Positions 6,609 to 18,111 are shown, counted from the stretch's first letter. The stretch is 64,000 nt of DNA from Labedaea rhizosphaerae (GCF_004362825.1 NZ_SNXZ01000003.1:1030784-1094783); one strand, 5' to 3'. The notes: generated by a model not told the origin, from the letters alone. Numbers and translations: made by a program.

Positions 6609-9600
6609 CTAGCGGGCGCCGCCCGCGGTCACCACGAGAGCACGCGGCTTCTTGTGGTGGCCCGGCTTGGTCTGGCTGCCCGGCTTGGCCCCGGCCACCT
6701 TGATCACGTCGGCGCGGTGGCCGCTCGCGTTGTGGTGTTCGATCGCCAGCAGGCCGAGCGCGCCGTCCTTGTCCAGCGACGCCTGGTTCCGGTTCACCAC
6801 AAGGGCGGTACCCGGCTGCGCCACATAGGACAGTGCGGGGTCGCCGCCGCCCTGCACCCACAGGCCGGGGGCGAGGACGTCGAACGACGCGGTGCCGTCC
6901 ATCTGGTCGATGTTGCCGTTGTCGTTGCCCGGCGCCACGTAGTAGCCGGCGGTGCCGACGGTGTACGTGATCCGAGCGGACGCGGCGCTGGGGTCGATGC
7001 CCAGCGTCGAGATCGCCACCGGCAGCACGGCCACGTTGGTGTCGAAGACGTTGGCGTCCACGTCACCCAGCAACCCGTTGAGGGCCTCGAGGTCCACGGT
7101 GTCACCCGTCTTCAGGTCCACCGTGGCGGCCACCAGCACGTCGGTGCCGGTCAGCTTGGTCACGTAGGTCTCGAAGTCGGGGTTGTTGTCACCGGTGACG
7201 TCGAAGTCGACGTACGGGATGGTGTTGCTGCCGAGGTTGTACCAGTCACCCCAGGTCGCGATGCCGAACGCCAGCAACGCGTTCTCGGGGTGGCCCTGCG
7301 CCTTGGCCAGCGGCGCGGTCGAGGCGACACCGACGTAACGGAGGTCGCCGCCCTTGGCCGTGTCGTTGATGGTGCAGTTCGACGTGGTCCTCTTGGTGCA
7401 CTTCGGCAGCTTCGGCGAGGACGCCTGCAGCTCCATCACGCTGACCAGCGACTGGTAGCGCTGGTCGCCGCTGCCCTGGTTCAGACCACGGCCGCCCAGG
7501 TTCAGCACGGTCTGCGTGTCGTTGCCGCGGAACTTGATGCCGTCCGGCGTGGTGACCGCGGCGACGGGCTTGGGCGCCGAGTACACCGGCACCCGCAGCC
7601 CGACCGTGGCACCGGCCGTCGGGGTCAGCTTGACCAGGCCCGACGCGTCGGCGAGGAACTGGCGGGGCAGGTCGTTCTGCAGCTTCTGCACCGTCGGGTC
7701 GGCGACCTTGCGCAGCGCGGCCGGGTCGGCGATCGACAGCGTCACCCGGACGGTGGCGATGCCGCGCGGGCTGAGCTTCACGTGGTTGGCGGACACCGTG
7801 TAGGTGACGCCGGGCAGGGTGGTGATGCCCTGGTAGGCCACGTCGTACTCGACCGGGTTGCTGCTCTTGTTGACGACCTTGATCGTCTTCGAGAGCGTCG
7901 TCGGCTTCGCGACCTCGACGGTGCCGAAGCCCACGCTCACCGCGCCCGGGTCGTCCTTGACCATGGCCAGCGTCGTGTTGTCCAGCGCCGAGAGCGCGTC
8001 GATGCGACCGGCACCCACGCGGTTCGGGGCCTCCAGCGGACCGGAGGCGTTCTCGCCGGCGTGCACGTCGCCGTCCGCGGTGTTCATGACCGCGGCCTTG
8101 ACCTCTTCCGGCGTCCAGTCCGGGTGCGCCTGGCGCACCAGGGCGGTGATGCCGGTGGTGTGCGGTGCCGCCATGGACGTACCGCTGATCACCAGGGTCT
8201 GGTTGCCGCTGCCGCGCAGCGCCGAGGCGATGGTGTCACCAGGTGCGGCGACGTCGGGCTTGACCGCCGGGCCGCGCACGCCACGCGAGGTGAACGACGA
8301 CGGCGTGTCGGTGATCTCCGGGGACATCGTCTTCAGCGTGGTGCGCAGGTTGCCCGCGAGGTGGACCTGCAGCGTGCCCGCGTCCAGTGCCGGACGGATC
8401 TTGGCGGTCTCGTCCCTGGTGAACTGGAACATCGGCACCTCGGCGTTGCCCGCGATGCCCGCCGAGAACTGGTTGAGCTGCGAGCTCAGCAGCACACCCT
8501 TGGCCCCTGCGGCCTGGGCGTTGTTGTCCCGGCCGGCCGAGCCGCACTTGCGGGTGGAGTCGTTGTCGTCCCACTCCAGCCAGACGAGCTTGCCGGCCAC
8601 CGCTGCCTTGTCGGCGGCGTTGAACGGCTTGCAGCCGTCGAGGTTGGCCTGGTCGGACATCTTCACGACGGGCCCGGTCAGGTCCAGCGTGTCGAAGTGC
8701 GCGTAGTCCTGGCTGTACTGGCCGGCGTGCGGACCCGCGAGGTTGGCCGGGGCCTTGACCTCGGCCGCGTCACGCAGCACGTAGGCGTCACGCGTGCTGG
8801 CCACGGTCAGCGCCTCGGGGGTGCTGCCCGGCGAGCCGCCGACGTCGTAGAGGTCGTTGCCGTTGCCCGCGGAGATGACCGGCAGGACGCCGTTCTGGGT
8901 GAGCTTGCGGACGAACAGCGAGTCCGGGTCGTCCGGGGCGCCGAAGTCGCTGCCAAGCGACATGTTGACCACGTCGAGGTGGTCGGTGAAGTCGCCGTCA
9001 CCGTCGGGGTCCAGGGCCCAGTCCATGGCCTGCGCCGTGAGGTTGGTCGAGCCCTCGCAGCCGAAGACCTTGATGCCGTAGAGGGTCGCCTCGGGCGCGG
9101 TGCCCGGGCCGATCCGCATGGCGTCGAGCTTGGCGGCGGTCAGGTCGCCGTAGTTGCCCGTGAAGGTGCTGCCGTCGGCGTTGACGCCGTAGCCGCCGAT
9201 GGTGCCCGACACGTGCGTGCCGTGCTCACCGCAGGCCAGCGGGTTCGGGTCCGGGTGCGGCACCAGCTTGGCCGGGTCGTCGCTCGCGGCGTCGTAGTCG
9301 TTGCCCGCGAGGTCCGTGCCGCCCGCGACCTTCTCGGTCGGGAAGTACGACGGGTCGACCTTGGTCGGGTCGATCGCGGTGTACGCGGCGGGCGTGCCGG
9401 GACCACCGAAGTCCGCGTGGGTGTAGTCGATGCCGTCGTCGATGACACCGATCCGCACGCCCTCGCCGTAGCGGTGGGTCTGCTGCCAGGTGTTCAGCGT
9501 CTTGGTCAGCTGAACGGCGCTGGAGTTGGAGCGGGTCTTCGGGACCACGGTGCGCACCGAGGCGACCTGCGGCAGCGACGCGAGCGCGCGCACGTGCGCC

Positions 9601-10031
9601 GCGTCGGCCTGCACGACGACGCCGGGAACGGCGTTGGACGTCTGGTACAGCACCTTGGTGTTCGGGTCGCTCGAGCGCAGCTTGCCGACGACCGCGCTGG
9701 ACGTGCTGGCCACGTCCTGCTTGGCGCGCTTCGCCGCGGCCTTCGCCTGCGCCTTGCCCTTGCTCTTCTCCGCGTTGAACGCGTCGACGGCGGGCTGGCT
9801 GGTGAACTGGACGAACGCCGTGACCTTGCCGCGCGCGGCCGCGAGGCTGGGCGAGACCTTGCCCGCCAGCTTCGCGGTGTTCAGCTTCGCGGGGCTCACT
9901 CCCGCGGCCAGGTCGGACTGGTCACCGCTGGCGCTGCCCACCCCGACGAGCACGCCGGCACCGAGCACACCGACGCCGAGCAGCGCGATGGACGATCTCT
10001 TCGCCCACCCAGGTATGCGAATACGACTCAC
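6609..10031 (-). CDS. Secreted subtilisin-like serine protease (S8 family), 1140 aa
   Basis: Large extracellular peptidase. A Sec signal peptide (KRSSIALLGVGVLGAGVLVG) is followed by an inhibitor-I9-like propeptide (about 65-165) and the S8 catalytic domain with Asp 198 (GVIDDGIDYTH), His 270 (GEHGTHVSGT) and Ser 619 (SGTSMAAPH). A protease-associated insert lies at about 450-560 (KGVLLSSQLNQ region). Roughly 450 residues of beta-rich C-terminal domains follow, ending in a basic tail TKPGHHKKPR. Start is GTG 10031; a GAGG-containing weak ribosome site precedes it. The long insert and beta domains resemble streptomycete and plant-type subtilases rather than small subtilisins. Probably degrades protein for nutrition; the substrate is unknown. 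Confidence 0.9.
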   Translation of the reverse strand: MSRIRIPGWAKRSSIALLGVGVLGAGVLVGVGSASGDQSDLAAGVSPAKLNTAKLAGKVSPSLAAARGKVTAFVQFTSQPAVDAFNAEKSKGKAQAKAAAKRAKQDVASTSSAVVGKLRSSDPNTKVLYQTSNAVPGVVVQADAAHVRALASLPQVASVRTVVPKTRSNSSAVQLTKTLNTWQQTHRYGEGVRIGVIDDGIDYTHADFGGPGTPAAYTAIDPTKVDPSYFPTEKVAGGTDLAGNDYDAASDDPAKLVPHPDPNPLACGEHGTHVSGTIGGYGVNADGSTFTGNYGDLTAAKLDAMRIGPGTAPEATLYGIKVFGCEGSTNLTAQAMDWALDPDGDGDFTDHLDVVNMSLGSDFGAPDDPDSLFVRKLTQNGVLPVISAGNGNDLYDVGGSPGSTPEALTVASTRDAYVLRDAAEVKAPANLAGPHAGQYSQDYAHFDTLDLTGPVVKMSDQANLDGCKPFNAADKAAVAGKLVWLEWDDNDSTRKCGSAGRDNNAQAAGAKGVLLSSQLNQFSAGIAGNAEVPMFQFTRDETAKIRPALDAGTLQVHLAGNLRTTLKTMSPEITDTPSSFTSRGVRGPAVKPDVAAPGDTIASALRGSGNQTLVISGTSMAAPHTTGITALVRQAHPDWTPEEVKAAVMNTADGDVHAGENASGPLEAPNRVGAGRIDALSALDNTTLAMVKDDPGAVSVGFGTVEVAKPTTLSKTIKVVNKSSNPVEYDVAYQGITTLPGVTYTVSANHVKLSPRGIATVRVTLSIADPAALRKVADPTVQKLQNDLPRQFLADASGLVKLTPTAGATVGLRVPVYSAPKPVAAVTTPDGIKFRGNDTQTVLNLGGRGLNQGSGDQRYQSLVSVMELQASSPKLPKCTKRTTSNCTINDTAKGGDLRYVGVASTAPLAKAQGHPENALLAFGIATWGDWYNLGSNTIPYVDFDVTGDNNPDFETYVTKLTGTDVLVAATVDLKTGDTVDLEALNGLLGDVDANVFDTNVAVLPVAISTLGIDPSAASARITYTVGTAGYYVAPGNDNGNIDQMDGTASFDVLAPGLWVQGGGDPALSYVAQPGTALVVNRNQASLDKDGALGLLAIEHHNASGHRADVIKVAGAKPGSQTKPGHHKKPRALVVTAGGAR

Positions 10032-10246
10032 TTGATGTGACCCTCACCCGAGGCTGGCCTGAAACCGCTGGCGGCGGCTACCGATCGCCCCCGCTGACCG
10101 ATGCCGACAAACGCCCGATGCCGCGCCCTCCACGGCATCCGGTGCTGCCTCGTCTTGGGCAACTTAAACCGTGGATGGGTGTCCGACCCAATACTTTCGT
10201 AGGGTCGTTCGGTCACGGTCCAATCACGACGTACCGCACAAGACGG

Positions 10247-11845
10247 TTATTCGAAGTGGATCGCCCGCACGGTCCGCGCGCCCACCGCCGCACCGATCGA
10301 GTCGAGCACGGAAGCGTCCACGGCGCGGTCGACGCGCAGCAGCATCATCGCGTCCGAACCGTCCTGGGTCTGGCTGATCTGCGCGGCGTCGATGTTGATG
10401 CCGGCCTCGCCGAGCAGGGTGCCGACGGTGCCCATGACGCCCGGCTTCTCCGGGTACTCCAACAGCAACGCGATGCCCTCGGCGCGCAGGTCGAAGTGCC
10501 TTCCGTTGACCTCCACCAACTTCTGCACCTGGTCGAGCCCCGACAGCGTGCCGCTGACCGTGGTGATCGTGCCGTCGGCGTGCCCGGCGCGCAGGGTGAG
10601 CAGGCTGCGGTGGCTGACGCTCTCGGGCTCGGTGACCACGTCGACGGCGACGCCGAGCTCCTCGGCCAGGCGCGGCGCGTTGACGAACGTGACCTGGTCT
10701 TCCACCACAGCCGCGAAAGCACCGCGCATGGCCGCCAGCGGCAGCACCGAAACGTCCTCTGCGGACAGTTCGCCGCGCACCTCGACGGTCAGCGACGACG
10801 GGGCCTTGGTGCCGAACGCGGCCAGCACGACGCCGAGCTTGTGCGCGAGCGGCAGGAACGGCCGGACTTCCTCGCTCACGGCGCCGCCGGAAGCGACGTT
10901 CACCGCGTCGGGAACGAATTCGCCGCGCAGGGCCAGCTGAACCGAACGGGCAACGTCGGTGCCCGCGCGGTCCTGCGCCTCCGCGGTGGACGCGCCGAGG
11001 TGCGGGGTGACGACGACGTTGGGCAGCTCGAAGAGCGGGCTCGCGGTGGTCGGCTCGGTGACGAACACGTCGATGCCGGCGCCGCCGACGTGCCCGGAGC
11101 GGATGGCGTCGGCGAGCGCGTCCTCGTCGATCAGGCCGCCGCGGGCGGCGTTGACGATGATCACGCCCGGCTTGGTCTGCTTGAGCTGTTCGGCGCCGAT
11201 GAGACCCTTGGTCTCCGCGGTCTTGGGCAGGTGCACGGAGATGATGTCGGCGCGGCGCAGCAGCTCGTCGAGGCTCAGCAGCTCGATGCCCAGCTGGGCG
11301 GCCCGCGCGGCCGAGACGTACGGGTCGTAGGCGACGATCTTGGTGTTGAACGCGGCGAGGCGCTGGGCGAAGAGCTGGCCGATCTTGCCGAGCCCGACGA
11401 CGCCGACCGTCTTGTGCTGGATCTCCACGCCGCCGAACGAGCTGCGCTTCCACTCGCCGCCGCGCAGGCTCTGGTCGGCCGCCGGCACCCGGCGGGCGAC
11501 GGCGAGCAGCAGCGCGACCGCGTGCTCGGCCGCGCTCACGATGTTGGACGTGGGGGCGTTGACCACGAGCACCCCGCGCTCGGTCGCGGCGGGCACCTCG
11601 ACGTTGTCCAGCCCGACGCCCGCGCGCGCGACGACCTTCAACCGGTCGGAGGCGGCGAAGACCTCGGCGTCGACCTTGGTGGCCGAGCGGACCAGGAGCG
11701 CGTCGGCACCCGCGACCGCGGCGAGCAGCGCCGGGCGATCGGTGCCGTCGACCTGACGGACCTCGAACTCGTCGCCGAACACGTCCAGGGTGGACGGCGC
11801 GAGCTTCTCGGCGATGAGGACGACAGGGCGGCTGGCAGTGGTCAC
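10247..11845 (-). CDS. serA: D-3-phosphoglycerate dehydrogenase
   Basis: First step of serine synthesis: NAD-dependent oxidation of 3-phosphoglycerate. 532 aa from GTG 11845, eight bases after GGGAG; the longer frame begins inside that site. Long (type 1) SerA as in mycobacteria: catalytic domain with VVARAGVGLDNVEV, nucleotide motif VGLGKIGQLFAQRL, catalytic ARGGLIDEDAL and ATPHLGAS-like VTPHLGASTAEAQDRAG, then the intervening ASB domain (about 320-450) and a C-terminal ACT domain for serine feedback (PGVMGTVGTLLGEAGINI). It lies in the same neighbourhood as leuB and ilvBNC, as in M. tuberculosis. Confidence 0.95.
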   Translation of the reverse strand: MTTASRPVVLIAEKLAPSTLDVFGDEFEVRQVDGTDRPALLAAVAGADALLVRSATKVDAEVFAASDRLKVVARAGVGLDNVEVPAATERGVLVVNAPTSNIVSAAEHAVALLLAVARRVPAADQSLRGGEWKRSSFGGVEIQHKTVGVVGLGKIGQLFAQRLAAFNTKIVAYDPYVSAARAAQLGIELLSLDELLRRADIISVHLPKTAETKGLIGAEQLKQTKPGVIIVNAARGGLIDEDALADAIRSGHVGGAGIDVFVTEPTTASPLFELPNVVVTPHLGASTAEAQDRAGTDVARSVQLALRGEFVPDAVNVASGGAVSEEVRPFLPLAHKLGVVLAAFGTKAPSSLTVEVRGELSAEDVSVLPLAAMRGAFAAVVEDQVTFVNAPRLAEELGVAVDVVTEPESVSHRSLLTLRAGHADGTITTVSGTLSGLDQVQKLVEVNGRHFDLRAEGIALLLEYPEKPGVMGTVGTLLGEAGINIDAAQISQTQDGSDAMMLLRVDRAVDASVLDSIGAAVGARTVRAIHFE

Positions 11846-11880
11846 GACGGAAACTCCCAAAGCTGTGGGTGGTGGAGTTC

Positions 11881-11898
11881 GGTTACGACGCTGTAACC
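11881..11898. promoter_or_regulatory. Inverted repeat upstream of serA, possible operator
   Basis: GGTTAC-GACGCT-GTAACC, perfect 6-bp arms, 36 bases upstream of the serA start. Could bind a dimeric regulator; no regulator identified. Confidence 0.35.
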
Positions 11899-12002
11899 AG
11901 TTGGCCGCAGTCTAGTCGTCGTCCCGGTCCCGACCCGAGTGCCGGTGGCCGACCCCACACGATCGGGGCAGCGAATCCCACCGGTCGGAACGATTCAGCC
12001 GA

Positions 12003-12281
12003 TCACCAGGGCTCGTCGAACTCCCCCGCCTTGGCCCCGGCGACGAACGCATCCCACTCGGATTCGGTGAACACGAGCACCGTGTCGTCCGGCCCGGTGA
12101 ACTTGGAGTTGCGCATCGCGATGTAGGTCTTGCCATCGGTGTGCTCGACGAAGGCGATCTCCACGTACTCGCCCTCGGGATCGGCGTCGGGCTCGGCCGC
12201 CCGCTGCCACTCGGCCCCGGTCAGGTCCAGGTTGCCGCGCACGTGCGCTTTGTCGTCGTAGATCGGCGCGCTGTCAGCCAT
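12003..12281 (-). CDS. DUF397 domain protein, 92 aa
   Basis: Small protein of the DUF397 family, typical of Streptomyces and Pseudonocardiaceae, usually paired with an XRE-type regulator and thought to work in developmental or antibiotic regulation. Family features: LTGAEWQRA near the N-terminus, YVEIAF, IAMRNSKFTGPDDTVLVFTESEWDAFVAGAKAGEFD. The ATG at 12281 follows GGGGAT. Here no helix-turn-helix partner is adjacent, so it is an orphan copy. Confidence 0.8.
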   Translation of the reverse strand: MADSAPIYDDKAHVRGNLDLTGAEWQRAAEPDADPEGEYVEIAFVEHTDGKTYIAMRNSKFTGPDDTVLVFTESEWDAFVAGAKAGEFDEPW

Positions 12282-12470
12282 CGTTGGAACATCCCCTGTT
12301 CGATCGTGTGACGGAAGGTATACCGCACGCCACTGACCGTGCATCACCCGCGCGCGGGGTCCGCTCTCGCGACGCGGTGAGCCCGTTCGAGTGACTCCAG
12401 TCCAGTTTGACGCCTACCGCCCTGGTCTCCTGACTTACGTTCGGTCGCGCATCGACCACTTGGGGGGAAC

Positions 12471-12860
12471 GTGTCCGACGCGCGAGGCCATTCGGAGATG
12501 AGAAGGCCCAGGGCCAAGCGCTTGATCATCTCGTTCGTTTTGGTGACGGCATTGTGCGGGTGCACTACGTCGACCGGCGGCGAGCCGGTGCCGCTGGAGA
12601 CGCCGCCGCCCGTGCCACACCCGCTCGACATCGCCAGTCATTCCTTCCAGAGCGCGGTCATCGACGGGTACCCCGCCATCTTCGACAAGGCGCCCGCCGT
12701 GAGTGAGCGTCGGAACTCCGGCTGCCAGGTGATGATCGCCACCGCCACCAAGCAAAGCTTCCAGTTGCGGTACGACAACCTGGAGACCGCCGACATGGCT
12801 GCCTCCTGCCGGCTGGTCACGGAGCTGGCCGATCGCGTCTTGCGGCGGTTGGGCGGCTGA
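12471..12860 (+). CDS. DUF3558-like lipoprotein, 129 aa
   Basis: Predicted surface lipoprotein. A basic N-terminus (MRRPRAKR), hydrophobic stretch LIISFVLVTALCGC with lipobox ALCGC, then a short domain with two Cys (SGCQV and ASCRLVTELADRVLRRL). The last motif resembles the C-terminal helix of DUF3558 lipoproteins; the N-terminal part of that domain is short. GTG 12471 is preceded by GGGGGGAAC with tight spacing; ATG 12498 is an alternative that would give a more usual signal peptide. Function unknown. Confidence 0.6.
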   Translation: MSDARGHSEMRRPRAKRLIISFVLVTALCGCTTSTGGEPVPLETPPPVPHPLDIASHSFQSAVIDGYPAIFDKAPAVSERRNSGCQVMIATATKQSFQLRYDNLETADMAASCRLVTELADRVLRRLGG

Positions 12861-13005
12861 CGGTTATCCTGGCGGCGCGCGGCCGGGGCCGCGTCCGGTC
12901 CGCGGACAGGGCAGTGCCCACCCCGATCGCCCCACCCGAACACACGCCCACCTTCTTTCCGGGCCCGAGCAGGCGGACACCGGGCAATGCGGGAGGGAGG
13001 CCTCA

Positions 13006-14268
13006 GTGGACCTCGGACAGTTGCGCAAACAGGCCAAAGAGCGGGTCCGCGCGACGCCGTCGCTCAAGCTCGCCGATGCCCAGCACGCGATTGCGCGTGA
13101 ACACGGGTTTCCCAGTTGGCCCCGGCTCAAGGCCTACGTGGAGCGAAGCGGTGTGCAGCAACCGTTCCGCGGCGATCTCGACTACTACGCCGAGCGCGCC
13201 TACGGGCTGCTCGCGTCCGCGCAGGACGGAACGCCTTCGGCCGTCGCCGAGTTCACCCGGCTGGGGCAACCCTTGTCCCGGGCGGGAGCGCGCGCGGTCG
13301 TGGCGCGGCGGCACGGGTTCAGCGGCTGGCAGGCGCTCGCACACCACCTGCGTGGACTGGACGCCGAGCCGTTCGCGCGGGCGTTCCGGTTGATCGAAGC
13401 GCGGGACGTCGAGGGGCTGGCGGCCCACCTCGACCGGTTCCCGGAGTTGGTGTCACGCAAGGGAACCAACGGCAACGACCTGCTTGGCCTGGCTGCAAGC
13501 ACCTGCGACGAACGGCTGGTCCGGATCGTCCTGGAGCGGGGTGCGGACCCGGCCGCGGCCAACGCGCACGGCTGGACGGCGCTGCACCAGGCCGGGTACT
13601 CGAACCTGCCGTGGATGGCGCGGCTGCTGCTCGACGCGGGTGCACCGCCGGACGTCCACGGCCGCGGCGACGGCGGCACTCCCCTTGTGGTCGCGTTGTT
13701 CTGGGGGCACCGCGAGGTGGCGGCGGTGCTGGCCGAGCGGTCCCTCGCGCCGGGGAACCTGCGGGTGGCGGCGGGGCTCGATCGGGTGGATCTGTTGCCG
13801 ACGGCCACCGCGGACCATCGTGGGTTCTACCGACCGCACAGCGGTTTCCCGGCTTGGACGCCCGGCGACTCCGTTCAAGAGGCCCGCGACGAGGCGCTGG
13901 CTTGGGCCGCGCGCAACGGCGCCACGCAAGCGATGGACTGGCTGGTGCGGCACGGAGCGCGGCCCAACGCGGACGTCTACCGCGGGACGCCGTTGATCTG
14001 GGCGGCCTGCCGCGCCCGGGACGAGGCCGTCCGGTGGCTGCTGGACCACGGCGCGGACGTGAACCAGCGGGCGACCTTCGGTGGCCCGCAACACGGGCAA
14101 GGCGTGACGGCCCTGCACATGGCGGCCGAGAGCGACCACCGGAGCACGGTGGAGATCCTGTTGGCGGCCGGCGCCGACCGGACCCTGACCGACGACCTCT
14201 ACAACGCCACCCCGGGCGGCTGGGCCGAGTTCAACGGCCACCCCGAACTGGCGCACCTGCTGTCCTGA
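13006..14268 (+). CDS. Ankyrin-repeat protein, 420 aa
   Basis: Cytosolic protein-interaction protein. GTG 13006 follows GGGAGGGAGG. The N-terminal 110 residues contain two short helical modules (AQHAIAREHGFPSWPRLKAYVE and ARAVVARRHGFSGWQALAHHL) that recur ahead of ankyrin domains in actinobacteria. From about residue 165 come at least six ankyrin repeats, for example HGWTALHQAGYSNLPWMARLLLDAGA, RGTPLIWAACRARDEAVRWLLDHGADV and GVTALHMAAESDHRSTVEILLAAGAD. No enzymatic motif. It converges on ilvC with a 22-bp repeat array between them. Confidence 0.85.
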   Translation: MDLGQLRKQAKERVRATPSLKLADAQHAIAREHGFPSWPRLKAYVERSGVQQPFRGDLDYYAERAYGLLASAQDGTPSAVAEFTRLGQPLSRAGARAVVARRHGFSGWQALAHHLRGLDAEPFARAFRLIEARDVEGLAAHLDRFPELVSRKGTNGNDLLGLAASTCDERLVRIVLERGADPAAANAHGWTALHQAGYSNLPWMARLLLDAGAPPDVHGRGDGGTPLVVALFWGHREVAAVLAERSLAPGNLRVAAGLDRVDLLPTATADHRGFYRPHSGFPAWTPGDSVQEARDEALAWAARNGATQAMDWLVRHGARPNADVYRGTPLIWAACRARDEAVRWLLDHGADVNQRATFGGPQHGQGVTALHMAAESDHRSTVEILLAAGADRTLTDDLYNATPGGWAEFNGHPELAHLLS

Positions 14269-14286
14269 TCACGCCCGCCACCCGGG

Positions 14287-14512
14287 CGTGTCCCTCCTTC
14301 CAACCCCGCGTGTCCCTCCTTCCGACCCCGCGTGTCCCCCGCTCCGACCCCGCGTGTCCCCACTCCGGCTGCCGACGCAACGGCGGGAACGAGGGACACA
14401 CCCAGCCGGAAGAAGGGACACACCCGGCGGGAAGAGGGGACACACCCCGCCCGAATGTGGGACACACCCTGCCGGAATGTGGGACACACCCTGCCGGAAT
14501 GTGGGACACGCC
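14287..14512. repeat. 22-bp tandem repeat array 1, two opposed arms
   Basis: GTGTCCC occurs at 14288, 14310, 14332 and 14354, exactly 22 bases apart. The complementary GGGACAC occurs at 14393, 14415, 14437, 14459, 14481 and 14503, again exactly 22 apart. The rest of each unit is a looser TTCCGACCCCGC (or its complement). Since 22 is not a multiple of three, the reading frame shifts every unit. The array fills the junction between the convergent ankyrin and ilvC genes. A transcript through it would fold into a long imperfect stem. Confidence 0.9.
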
Positions 14513-14521
14513 GGGGACGGC

Positions 14522-14558
14522 GACGAGCCCCGCGCGCGAGGGCTGCGCGGGGCTCGTC
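14522..14558. terminator. Hairpin terminator after ilvC
   Basis: Perfect 14-bp stem GACGAGCCCCGCGC / GCGCGGGGCTCGTC, 9-base loop, 16 bases past the ilvC stop. Confidence 0.75.
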
Positions 14559-14573
14559 CTTCCCGGTGGTCTG

Positions 14574-16120
<1,547 letters not shown>

Positions 16121-16128
<8 letters not shown>

Positions 16129-18010
16129 CGGAGTTCGCCTCCTCGGTGATGTTGGCCTCGGTCGACACGTCGTCCTCGTCGAACAGCGGCCGGATGCCCC
16201 GCGCGGCCATGATCTCGTCGTTGCCGGTGCCCGCGGCGACCATCGGCCACACCTGGGCGTCCTTGCCGACGACGAAGTCGATGACCACGGGCCGGTCGTT
16301 GATCTCCATGGCCCGCTGGATCGTGGCGTCCACGTCGTCCTTGTTGTCACACCGCAGGCCCGCGCAGCCCAGCGCCTCGGCGAGCAGCGTGAAGTCCGGG
16401 ATGCGGTGCTTGTGCGTGCCGAGGTCGGTCTGCGAGTAGCGCTCGGCGTAGAACAGGTTCTGCCACTGCCGGACCATGCCGAGGTTGCCGTTGTTGATCA
16501 CGGCGACCTTGATCGGCGCGCCTTCGATGGCACAGGTGGCGAGCTCCTGATTGGTCATCTGGAAGCAGCCGTCCCCGTCGATCGCCCACACCGGGGTGTC
16601 CGGCAGGCCGAACTTGGCGCCCATGGCGGCGGGCACCGCGAAACCCATCGTGCCGAGGCCACCGGAGTTGATCCAGGTGCCCGGCTTCTCGTAGTTGATG
16701 AACTGCGCGGCCCACATCTGGTGCTGGCCCACGCCCGCGGTGTAGACCGCGTCCGGGCCGACCAGCTTGCCGATCCGCTCGATCACGTACTGCGGCGAGA
16801 GCGTCCCGTCGGCCGGCCACTCGTACCCGGCCGGGAACGTCTTGCGCCAGCCCTCGATCTGCGCCCACCACGGCGTCAGGTCGGCCTTCGGCTTGGGCTC
16901 GGCCCGCACCGCGGCGATCAGCTCGGTGATGATCTCCCGTGCGTCCCCGACGATCGGCACGTCCGCACGCCGGTTCTTGGAGATCTCCGCCGGGTCGATG
17001 TCGGCGTGGATGACCTGCGCGTCCGGCGCGAACGACGACAGCTGGCCGGTGACCCGGTCGTCGAACCGGGCGCCGAGAGCGATCAGCAGGTCGGCTCGCT
17101 GCATGGCGCCGACGGCCGGCACGCTGCCGTGCATGCCGGGCATGCCCAGGTGCTGGCGGTGCGAGTCGGGGAACGCGCCGCGCGCCATCAGCGTGGTGAC
17201 CACGGGGATGCCGGTCATCTCGGCCAGCTCCAGCAGCTCCTTCGACGCCTGCGCCTTGATCACCCCGCCGCCGACGTAGAGCACCGGGCGCCGGGCCTGC
17301 ACGATCATCTTCGCCGCCTCGCGGACCTGCTTGCCGTGCGGGCGGGTGGTCGGCCGGTACCCGGGCAGCCGCAGCTCCGGCGGCCACGAGAACGCCGTGG
17401 TCTCCTGCAGCACGTCCTTCGGGATGTCCACCAGCACCGGGCCGGGTCGCCCGGTGCTCGCGATGTGGAACGCCTCGGCGATCGTGCGCGGGATGTCCGC
17501 GGGGTCGGTGACCAGGAAGTTGTGCTTGGTGATCGGCAGCGTGATGCCGCAGATGTCCGCTTCCTGGAACGCGTCGGTGCCGATCAGCGGGCGGCTCTGC
17601 TGGCCGGTGATGGCGACCACCGGAACGGAGTCCATGTTGGCGTCGGCCAGCGGCGTGACCAGGTTGGTGGCGCCGGGCCCCGACGTCGCCATGCAGACCC
17701 CGACCTTGCCGGTGGCCTGCGCGTACCCGGTCGCCGCGTGCCCCGCGCCCTGCTCGTGGCGGACCAGCACGTGGCGCACCTTCGTCGAGTCCAGCAGCGG
17801 GTCGTACGCGGGCAGGATGGTGCCGCCCGGGATGCCGAACACGACCTCGGCGCCCACCGCCTCGAGCGAGCGGACGAGCGACTGCGCGCCGGTCACCCGC
17901 ACCGGGGTGCCAGTCGGTGGGGCCGGTTTCGGGCGCGGCGGCGGCGCCGGCGTCGGCGCGGGGCCGTGGGACGCGGCGACCGGGTTCGGTCGCGAGGTTG
18001 CGCTGGTCAT
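16121..18010 (-). CDS. ilvB: Acetolactate synthase large (catalytic) subunit
   Basis: TPP- and FAD-dependent enzyme making acetolactate or acetohydroxybutyrate, the committed step of branched-chain amino acid synthesis. 629 aa from ATG 18010, eight bases after GAGG. The first 35-40 residues are a Pro/Ala-rich extension; catalysis starts at [23 protein letters not shown] with the TPP glutamate in [14 protein letters not shown]. The TPP/Mg site is [29 protein letters not shown]. Preceded by a leader peptide and attenuator. Confidence 0.96.
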
Positions 18011-18045
18011 CGGGTCAGCCTCGTTGGTCGAGTGGTCGGGGCATG

Positions 18046-18084
18046 AAAAAACCCTCGCCGACCGTGGGTAGGTCGCACGAGGGT
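18046..18084 (-). terminator. Attenuator terminator of the ilvB operon
   Basis: Minus strand: ACCCTCG...CGAGGGT closes a stem with an inner CGACC/GGTCG helix, followed by six T. It lies 35 bases before the ilvB start. Upstream the sequence GCGTCGACGC occurs twice (once overlapping the leader codons), which could pair into an alternative antiterminator. Confidence 0.8.
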
Positions 18085-18111
18085 CGCGCGTCGACGCGGG
18101 AAACGGACTTC

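Noticed and set aside
6540-10040. 1166-codon plus-strand frame over the subtilase gene
   Set aside because: An antisense shadow of a high-GC gene; no recognisable domain, while the minus strand encodes a full S8 peptidase.
14199-14489. Open frames through the 22-bp arrays (also 14231-14680, 20744-21022, 28949-29293)
   Set aside because: They exist because the repeat lacks stop codons; the frame shifts with every unit and no homology or ribosome site supports a protein.
14287-14512. CRISPR array
   Set aside because: Units are contiguous with no unique spacers, and no cas genes are present.
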